NCBI RefSeq assembly: GCF_000255705.1 | Contig: NZ_JH636439.1 | Location: 1,249,236 to 1,290,047 of the forward strand | From: Zavarzinella formosa DSM 19928 | Lineage (GTDB): Bacteria; Planctomycetota; Planctomycetia; Gemmatales; Gemmataceae | Direction of reading: 5' to 3' | DNA: 40,812 nucleotides | Part shown: positions 35,757 to 40,812 of the stretch, piece by piece | Layout: each line of letters starts with the position of its first letter | Position numbering within the stretch: the first letter of the stretch is position 1 | Translations under genes and position numbers: made by a program | Notes under the pieces: generated by a model | The model's input: the letters and a program-made list of their open reading frames with translations, nothing else | Database searches by the model: none | What the model was told of the DNA's origin: nothing

Positions 35757-35988
35757 TTGGTTGTTTTGATGCGGGGGAAATGGAACATGTCGAAAATTAA
35801 AATTCATTAAATTTTCACTATTGCGAAACTTGACCATCACGCCTAACATTTTTGACAGGAGTGTTTTGGTTGCGCCGATTAATTTCGTCACATCCTGTCT
35901 GACCAACACATTTCTAAACGACCCTTCAAGAAACTTTTCATTGTTGGGTTCTTCTCTCCATTCTCTTCGGTTTTTTCAAGGAGCTGTT

Positions 35989-36894
35989 GTGTTCTCTCTC
36001 CATCTCCCAAAACGTCCCCTGAAGGGACGACGGGGCTTCACGCTCATCGAGTTGCTGGTGGTGATTGCCATCATTGCCATCCTCATCGGCCTGCTGCTTC
36101 CGGCGGTGCAGAAGATCCGGGAAGCCGCCAACCGTTTGAAATGCACCAACAACTTCAAACAAATCGGGCTGGCTTTCCACAATCACAATGACACGGTGGG
36201 CAATCTGCCGCCTGGTTGGGTGGTGAATACCGCCGGCGGCGCTCCCAGTCCCGGCTGGTCATGGGGCACGGTCATCCTCCCGTTCCTCGAACAAGACAAC
36301 CTCTACAGGCTCCTGAACCCGGACCTGAACGGTGGCAGCGGCCCGACTGTCAACGCGAATACGACCATCAAGATTCCGGGATACCGTTGCCCGTCCGATT
36401 CCGGCGCGGACGTCAATGCGTTGTATGAAGGCTACGGCCGTTCAAACTATGTGGTCAACCGGGAGGTTGTGGGACCGGACGTCAACAACAAAGCCGCCCC
36501 GATGCGCATCCAAAATATTTCGGATGGGTCGAGCAACACGATTTTGGTTGGCGAACGAGACTCCGTCAAAACTTACGGAGCCATCTGGCCCGCGAGATCC
36601 AGCGTCACCACTGCCAGTTTTGAAGGACGGCCGGGGCGGGGGATTAACATTGCCGTCCCCGGCGCTCCACCGGCGCCAACCACCTACGGCGGCGACAACG
36701 CCCGGTTGGGTTTCACAAGTTTGCACACGGGAGGTTGCAACTTCTTGCTTGGCGACGGTTCTGTCCGGTTCGTCCGCAATAGCATCGACGCCGACCAGAG
36801 CGCCGACCATGCCGCTTTCCCGGCGGCCACTGGTAATTTCACTCTCCAGAACCTGATTCACCCGGCTGACGGAAACACCGTCAATCTCAACTGA
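35989..36894 (+). CDS. DUF1559 prepilin-like protein (third copy)
   Basis: 301 residues from GTG 35989, with AAGGAG 5 nt upstream. A 15-residue leader (KRPLKGRRG) precedes [20 protein letters not shown], a textbook prepilin peptidase site with Glu at +5. '[20 protein letters not shown]' and the C-terminal 'FTSLHTGGCNFLLGDGSVRF' define DUF1559. It is more typical of the family than the tandem pair at 8026-9834 and is only distantly similar to them beyond the N-terminus. The upstream frame to 35821 is open but lacks coding features. A strong hairpin separates it from a lipoprotein gene 59 nt downstream, a frequent partner. Confidence 0.9.
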   Translation: MFSLHLPKRPLKGRRGFTLIELLVVIAIIAILIGLLLPAVQKIREAANRLKCTNNFKQIGLAFHNHNDTVGNLPPGWVVNTAGGAPSPGWSWGTVILPFLEQDNLYRLLNPDLNGGSGPTVNANTTIKIPGYRCPSDSGADVNALYEGYGRSNYVVNREVVGPDVNNKAAPMRIQNISDGSSNTILVGERDSVKTYGAIWPARSSVTTASFEGRPGRGINIAVPGAPPAPTTYGGDNARLGFTSLHTGGCNFLLGDGSVRFVRNSIDADQSADHAAFPAATGNFTLQNLIHPADGNTVNLN

Positions 36895-36898
36895 TCCC

Positions 36899-36932
36899 GC
36901 AAACCGGGGAACCCGCGGGTTCCCCGGTTTGC
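36899..36932 (+). terminator. Perfect GC-rich hairpin between DUF1559 and lipoprotein genes
   Basis: Two perfect 16-nt arms (36899-36914 and 36917-36932; outer GCAAACCGGGG / CCCCGGTTTGC) around a GC centre, 5 nt past the DUF1559 stop. A strong stem but without a T-run beyond GGTTTGCTCT, so it may be a weak terminator, an attenuator or an mRNA-stabilising stem inside an operon. Confidence 0.7.
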
Positions 36933-36953
36933 TCTCCCTGGAGCATCTTGATA

Positions 36954-37382
36954 ATGACGTTTATTCAGAACCGCCGGACACGTCTCATGGCCGTCTGCGT
37001 TGTCTTGTCGGCCTTCACCGGATGTGGTCAGACCGACCAAACCCTGGCCGGGGATGTTAGTTTTGACGGCCAGCCGATTGACGACGGGGTTGTCCTCTTC
37101 GTTCCGACAGACGGAGGAGGAAACAACCGCCAAAAAGTGGGTGGTCAGATTGCCAACGGCAAATATTCGATTGAAAGCGGTCGGGGTCTGGCTTCTGGCA
37201 AATATCGTGTGGAAGTCACTTGGATGAAGAAGACCGGCCGAAAGTCGTCAACCGGCGACGGTTCACAATTGCAAGAAGATAAAACCCAAGTGTTGCCAGC
37301 GAAGTTCAACTCGCAATCCACCCTCACGGCCGAGATTCCCGCCCCCGGTAACAAGCTCGACTTCCAATTGAAGTCCAACTGA
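36954..37382 (+). CDS. Lipoprotein with carboxypeptidase-regulatory-like fold
   Basis: 142 residues. The signal peptide ends in a lipobox (AVCVVLSAFTGC), so the protein is probably lipid-anchored. The mature part reads 'LAGDVSFDGQPIDDGVVLFV' then 'GGQIANGKYSIESGRGLASG' and 'YRVEVTW', the pattern of small beta-sandwich proteins that accompany DUF1559 genes in planctomycetes. ATG 36954 has GGAG 10 nt upstream; TTG 36948 is closer to the site but less likely. Role unknown; surface or pseudopilus-related assembly is a guess from the partner gene. Confidence 0.8.
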   Translation: MTFIQNRRTRLMAVCVVLSAFTGCGQTDQTLAGDVSFDGQPIDDGVVLFVPTDGGGNNRQKVGGQIANGKYSIESGRGLASGKYRVEVTWMKKTGRKSSTGDGSQLQEDKTQVLPAKFNSQSTLTAEIPAPGNKLDFQLKSN

Positions 37383-37475
37383 CCCGACCCTTGGGCCATC
37401 ACTTCCCACCCGACTCTCCCGCGGGTTTCCTAGAATGCGATTTGGCAAACCAACTCTTCACGGGAGATGACGACG

Positions 37476-38231
37476 ATGGCTGACAAACGGCTGGCCGGCA
37501 AGGTGGTTTTGGTAACCGGGGCGTCGCGGGGGATCGGGGCGGCCATTGCCAAACGGCTGGCCGCCGACGGGGCAAAAGTGGCCGTCAATTATGCCAAGAG
37601 CGAAGGCCCGGCGAAGGAAGTCGTCTCGGAGATCACCAAAGCCGGAGGTGAGGCCATTGCCGTCCATGCGGACGTGAGCCAGCCTGCCCAAATTCCAGTC
37701 ATGTTCGCAGCCGTCCAGAAAGCCTACGGACGTCTTGATATCTTGGTGAACAATGCCGCCATCATGCAGCGGGGCTTCCTGAAGGATGTGACAGCCGAGG
37801 ACTTCGACCGGCATTTTGGCCTCAACGTTCGAGGTTACTTGTTGTGCGCCAAGGAGGCCGCCGCCGTCATGCCCAAGGGGGGCTGCATCATCAACATTGC
37901 CAGCGCCATTTCCCGGATGGCTTACCCCGGTTCGGTCGTTTATTCCGCGACCAAGGGAGCCATTGATGTGATGACCCGTGTTCTCGCCGCCGAATTAGGC
38001 CCGGACGGCATTCGAGTCAATGCGGTTGCCCCTGGTTCCACTCGCACGGACATGAACAATGCCTCCAGCGGGAAGACCAAGGAAGAAGAACAAATGGAAG
38101 AGCAAATGACCGCCCTCCGTCGCATTGGCGAATCCGAGGACATCGCCGATGCCGTTTCATTAATCGTCTGCGACGATGCCCGGTGGATCACCGGAGCGTG
38201 GATCGATGTCTCGGGCGGGATTCGGCTGTGA
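37476..38231 (+). CDS. Short-chain dehydrogenase/reductase (FabG-like)
   Basis: 251 residues. The cofactor loop is TGASRGIG (14-21), followed by 'DILVNNAAI', Ser143 in 'INIASAISR', and the catalytic pair Tyr156/Lys160 in YSATKG. The end 'ITGAWIDVSGGIRL' is typical of classical SDRs of the 3-oxoacyl-ACP reductase type. Asn-Tyr after the second strand ('VAVNYAKSE') suggests NADP use. ATG 37476 is preferred over 37467 because GGGAG at 37462-37466 is then 9 nt away. It stands alone, with an inverted-repeat structure downstream. The actual substrate is not known; FabG itself is one of several possibilities. Confidence 0.88.
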   Translation: MADKRLAGKVVLVTGASRGIGAAIAKRLAADGAKVAVNYAKSEGPAKEVVSEITKAGGEAIAVHADVSQPAQIPVMFAAVQKAYGRLDILVNNAAIMQRGFLKDVTAEDFDRHFGLNVRGYLLCAKEAAAVMPKGGCIINIASAISRMAYPGSVVYSATKGAIDVMTRVLAAELGPDGIRVNAVAPGSTRTDMNNASSGKTKEEEQMEEQMTALRRIGESEDIADAVSLIVCDDARWITGAWIDVSGGIRL

Positions 38232-38243
38232 GTCCGACATTTG

Positions 38244-38341
38244 CGACAGTGAGACAGGTTTTTGAGTGACTGATGCGTCTGTTTTGGTCGTCTTGGAAAG
38301 CTCTCAAACTCAAAAAACGACACCCTCGAACCTGTCTGTCG
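38244..38341. repeat. Long imperfect inverted repeat between SDR and sigma genes
   Basis: CGACAG (38244-38249) and ACAGGTT (38254-38260) pair with AACCTGT-CTGTCG (38329-38341). Inside, GTTTTTGAGT (38258-38267) pairs with ACTCAAAAAAC (38308-38318) with one extra A. The inner and outer stems share three bases, so alternative folds are possible. It starts 13 nt after the SDR stop and may be a terminator or a switch-like RNA ahead of the sigma operon. Confidence 0.45.
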
Positions 38342-38434
38342 ATTAATTCCGCCAACGAACCCGCATTGAGTGTGTTTAATTACCAAACAGTGCGGAACAA
38401 GCGGAACCGCTGGCGGCGGCCCGTGTGACAGGGT

Positions 38435-39103
38435 ATGCTGAAAGCAGTACGACCCGACGAACGTCTCCCGGCCGGCCTCTCCCGCCCGACCGGGATAGAG
38501 GATGCCCGGTGCGATTTGCGAGCCAACGGTTCCACTGACACTGATGACGAAGCGAGCCTGATCCGGGCGGCCCAAGGAGGGGACCGGGCAGCCTTCGGCA
38601 CATTGATCGAACGATACTGGGACCACCTGTTTCGGTGGCTGTGTCGGCTGAGCCGTGATCCTTCAATTGCCGAAGATTTGACCCAAGAAACCTTCCTAAA
38701 GGCATTTGCGGCCGTCAGCCGCTTTGAGGCCGGGAGTAACTTCCGGGCGTGGTTGTTCCGTATTGGCCACAATAATTTTGTGAACCAACGGCGAACGATT
38801 CGCCATCAGCGTCAGCCGCTGGTCCCGGAAATTGCCGAGGAACCGCAGGGCCCGGTCGGAAACGCACTGACCAAGGAAGCCCTGCAAGTGGTGGCCGATG
38901 CCATCAAAAAACTGCCCAGCGATTTTCGGGCGGCGCTATTGCTAAGAATCGAGGACGATCTTTCGTTTCGGGAGATCGCCGAAATTTTAGAAATTACGGA
39001 GGAAACCGCCCGGTGGCGGGTATTCAAGGCCCGGCAGAAATTGATGACTGTGTTGTCCGCCGATTTTTTACCCCACGGCTCTGAAAAGCCGAAAGCGTCA
39101 TGA
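38435..39103 (+). CDS. ECF RNA polymerase sigma factor
   Basis: 222 residues. Region 2 reads 'FGTLIERYWDHLFRWLCRLS' and 'DLTQETFLKAFAAVSRF', followed by 'SNFRAWLFRIGHNNFVNQRR'. Region 4 has 'KLPSDFRAALLLRIEDDLSF' and the HTH 'REIAEILEITEETARWRVFK'. An N-terminal extension of about 40 residues is hydrophilic. The stop overlaps the start of the following zinc-finger anti-sigma gene (ATGA), the usual sigma/anti-sigma coupling. No ECF-type autoregulatory promoter can be named with confidence in the 203 nt upstream. A start further in is possible, since the first 40 residues are not conserved. Confidence 0.92.
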   Translation: MLKAVRPDERLPAGLSRPTGIEDARCDLRANGSTDTDDEASLIRAAQGGDRAAFGTLIERYWDHLFRWLCRLSRDPSIAEDLTQETFLKAFAAVSRFEAGSNFRAWLFRIGHNNFVNQRRTIRHQRQPLVPEIAEEPQGPVGNALTKEALQVVADAIKKLPSDFRAALLLRIEDDLSFREIAEILEITEETARWRVFKARQKLMTVLSADFLPHGSEKPKAS

Positions 39104-39918
39104 ACTGTCAGACCATCCAACACCGAATCTTGGGGCTTGCCGACCCTGCCGACCTGACCGGGTCTCTGGCCGAGCATGTTTCCGAATGTCCGTCCTGTCA
39201 GGCCTGGCATCACCTGTTGGTGCAAATGGAAATCGCCATCGCGGGCATGCCCGTTCTTCCGGACAGCGGCCGGGCGAAGGCTCAACTGCTGAGTCAGTTC
39301 AAACCGGAACCCGCGAAGCCGAAAACCAAGCAAACGACCAAGGAAGTGGCGCCACCCAAACCGGTTCCGGCAATCTCAGTTCGTCCCCGTCAACCGTTTG
39401 GCGACCGGATCGCCCGTTTGTGGCCCGCCGGGGCGGTGGCTGTGGTGGCTTGTGTCGGCGTGGTGTTGTGGAGTTTCGTCGGCAAGAAAACACCTGTGGA
39501 AATGGCTTCGCATACCCCGGACCCGATGCTCGACCGCGTCGTGGCTGCCAAAGTACAACTCGACGTGGCCAAGACCGCGCCCGACCGTCTCAAGGTACTC
39601 GCCAAACTCGCGGATGATGTGCAGGATCAAGCCCGCAGCCTGTATCTGGTGGCCCCTGGCGATGAAATGGCGTCACTTTCCAAAATGTACAACGATATCG
39701 TGGCGGAGGGATTGGTTTTCCAAGCTGAGGTTCTCGGCGACAACGAAAAGCGACAACTCCTCGGCGAGTACACGGATCGGCTCGCCAAAACCGAACAACA
39801 GGCCGAGCGACTGGCCGCCGAGGCTCCGGTTGGTTCGGACGAACCACTGCGGGAAATCGCTCGCACTGCTCGCAACGGCAAAAACCAACTCGCCAAACTC
39901 CGGGAGAAATCGTTGTGA
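39100..39918 (+). CDS. Membrane anti-sigma factor with zinc-finger (ZAS-like) N-terminus
   Basis: 272 residues. The N-terminus holds Cys3, His26, Cys30 and Cys33 (HVSECPSCQAW), the HxxxCxxC pattern of zinc-binding anti-sigma domains, which hold the ECF factor inactive. A Pro/Lys linker leads to one membrane helix (about 107-127, 'GAVAVVACVGVVLWSFVG'). The C-terminal 140 residues outside are helical and charged ('KVQLDVAKTAPDRLKVLAKL', 'EQQAERLAAEA') and probably form the sensor part. It overlaps the sigma gene by 4 nt and the next gene by 4 nt, so the three make one operon. The signal sensed is unknown. Confidence 0.85.
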   Translation: MNCQTIQHRILGLADPADLTGSLAEHVSECPSCQAWHHLLVQMEIAIAGMPVLPDSGRAKAQLLSQFKPEPAKPKTKQTTKEVAPPKPVPAISVRPRQPFGDRIARLWPAGAVAVVACVGVVLWSFVGKKTPVEMASHTPDPMLDRVVAAKVQLDVAKTAPDRLKVLAKLADDVQDQARSLYLVAPGDEMASLSKMYNDIVAEGLVFQAEVLGDNEKRQLLGEYTDRLAKTEQQAERLAAEAPVGSDEPLREIARTARNGKNQLAKLREKSL

Positions 39919-40415
39919 TTCGCCACACGCTCTCTCTGTTGTTGATGGTCGGCATGACCGCTTGGGTCGGCGGGCAGACGCCGACGGCCCTTAAGCCGCA
40001 ATACCGTGCCCAACTTTACAAACAGAACCGGGTGGTGATCGAGCGTCTTGTGGAAAAGACAGTCACGTCAGCCCGCACGCCAAACGATCACCTTAAACGG
40101 GCCGACGGCTATTACAAACTCTTGTTCCAGTTCAACACAGAGATCACGCAAGCCATCGACCGCAAGGACCAGGCTCGCGTAAACGAACTGACCCGCCATT
40201 TGCAAACGCTGTTGGATCAGGGGTTGGCCCCGACGCTGGAGGATGCCCGACGCCAAGTCGAGGGGGGAACCGGGGCCGCCGAGTTTCCGGTGGTAAAGGA
40301 TCAACTCCTCTCTCAGTTGGATTCCCTGTTGAACACGCTTTCCGAAGACGCAACCGCCAAACAATCCCTTACCGGGGCCAAGGACCGCCTGTTGAAAGTG
40401 CGATCCAACCCTTAA
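39915..40415 (+). CDS. Secreted helical protein in the sigma/anti-sigma operon
   Basis: 166 residues from GTG 39915, which overlaps the anti-sigma stop (GTGA). A signal peptide (MIRHTLSLLLMVGMTAWVGG) is followed by charged helical sequence ('YRAQLYKQNRVVIERLVEKT', 'ARVNELTRHLQTLLDQGLAP', 'KDQLLSQLDSLLNTLSEDA'). No family is recognised. Its helical character resembles the outer half of the anti-sigma protein. Translational coupling suggests it works with that protein, perhaps as a periplasmic partner that modulates sensing. This is inference from position only. Confidence 0.75.
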   Translation: MIRHTLSLLLMVGMTAWVGGQTPTALKPQYRAQLYKQNRVVIERLVEKTVTSARTPNDHLKRADGYYKLLFQFNTEITQAIDRKDQARVNELTRHLQTLLDQGLAPTLEDARRQVEGGTGAAEFPVVKDQLLSQLDSLLNTLSEDATAKQSLTGAKDRLLKVRSNP

Positions 40416-40534
40416 AAGCGAACCTGTCGGCAAAATCCGCAGTCTTCCCTTTTCAAGAATCAAACACGAACGGATCGGTCTTGCCGCGCCAGACGAAGAC
40501 GCTAAGATACCGACTCGAAATCGTGATTGATTTC

Positions 40535-40606
40535 GCCGCCTTAGCTCAGCGGTAGAGCACGGCTTTCGTAAAGCCGGGGTCCAGGGTTCAAATCCCTGAG
40601 GCGGCT
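40535..40606 (+). tRNA. tRNA-Thr (CGT)
   Basis: 72 nt. Acceptor stem GCCGCCT/AGGCGGC is perfect. D arm AGCTCAGCGGTAGAGCA is standard. Anticodon stem CGGCT/AGCCG encloses TTCGTAA, giving CGT. The T arm CAGGG-TTCAAAT-CCCTG is intact, discriminator T, no encoded CCA. A minus-strand frame crossing this tRNA is a shadow. Confidence 0.95.
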
Positions 40607-40719
40607 TACCCCATCGGTTGGCATCACATTCACTCGTTTACCTTCAATCCGCATTTCTCCAAACAGTTGCGATGATTTGCCATCGATCAGTTTGGTGTGG
40701 TTTATCAAATTTCTAACCA

Positions 40720-40812
40720 TCAAATAACTTTTTGATCCATCGCTTTTTTGGTACAGGTTTGGCACTTAGAGCCTCTAACTTTATGAGATAGTGCGGCACA
40801 GCGTTCGCAGGC
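40720..40812 (-). CDS. Possible C-terminal end of a zinc-ribbon protein (runs off right edge)
   Basis: A minus-strand frame of 30 codons from the window edge to a TGA at 40720. It reads CERCAALSHKVRGSKCQTC with two CxxC knuckles 12 residues apart, then KKAMDQKVI. The surroundings are AT-richer than the rest of the window. It is too short to be certain; nothing else gene-like is seen between 40607 and the edge. Confidence 0.3.
   Translation of the reverse strand, partial: ACERCAALSHKVRGSKCQTCTKKAMDQKVI

Noticed and set aside
40541-40765. 74-codon minus-strand frame across tRNA-Thr
   Set aside because: A third of it is the complement of the tRNA; the edge frame with CxxC pairs is the better candidate.

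Overview
The window looks like chromosome of a GC-rich planctomycete, probably near the Gemmataceae. This rests on family content: three DUF1559 prepilin-like proteins, a DUF1549/DUF1553 - DUF1501 - EF-hand run, a sulfatase, a Ser/Thr kinase fused to a C-terminal propeller-like region, an ECF sigma factor fused to a Ser/Thr kinase, and an integrase of the planctomycete type. The assignment is inferred from families, not from a marker gene.

Layout. (1) 1-4051: an IS630-type transposase runs off the left edge and abuts a 5'-truncated solute-binding protein gene. An intact ATPase and two permeases of a polyamine/iron-type ABC importer follow. (2) 4165-7768: a damaged accessory stretch with an EEP-family phosphatase gene split by an in-frame TAG, two doubtful small ORFs, a perfect 23-bp inverted repeat, an IS66-type element and a frameshifted superinfection-immunity-like gene. 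(3) 8026-14159: one co-directional run of two DUF1559 paralogues, DUF1549/DUF1553, DUF1501 (interrupted by an in-frame TAA) and a secreted protein with nine EF-hand loops. (4) 14252-15381: a decayed tyrosine integrase next to tRNA-Cys(GCA), the usual arrangement of an integrative element at a tRNA. (5) 15629-22376: cysteine-desulfurase-like enzyme, small membrane protein, 1184-residue kinase and sulfatase, closed by a bidirectional terminator. (6) 22437-31152: adenylate-forming enzyme, DUSP23-like phosphatase, Tat-type metallophosphoesterase, a 599-bp repeat-rich intergenic region, then pyruvate phosphate dikinase, FkbM-like methyltransferase and glutamate dehydrogenase on the minus strand. 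(7) 31272-37382: zinc-ribbon membrane protein; a minus-strand cluster of 7Fe ferredoxin, AraC regulator and DUF417 (RclC-like) protein; the divergent ECF-sigma/kinase fusion; a third DUF1559 gene and a lipoprotein. (8) 37476-40812: an SDR reductase, an overlapping ECF sigma / anti-sigma / secreted-protein operon, tRNA-Thr(CGT) and an AT-richer right edge.

Working together: the ABC genes would form an importer but have lost the N-terminus of their binding protein. The DUF1549/DUF1501/EF-hand genes form a secreted-protein operon of a kind common in planctomycetes and of unknown role. The ferredoxin-AraC-DUF417 cluster suggests a redox-stress response. The two sigma loci are separate signalling units, one using a kinase in the same chain and one a membrane anti-sigma factor.

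At least five genes in the first 15 kb are broken by truncation, nonsense codon or frameshift. The rest of the window reads cleanly. The strongest candidates for something unusual are the sigma-kinase fusion with an HCD catalytic loop, the prepilin-like paralogue with a changed cleavage motif, the 48-nt perfect inverted repeat, and the ferredoxin/AraC/DUF417 operon.
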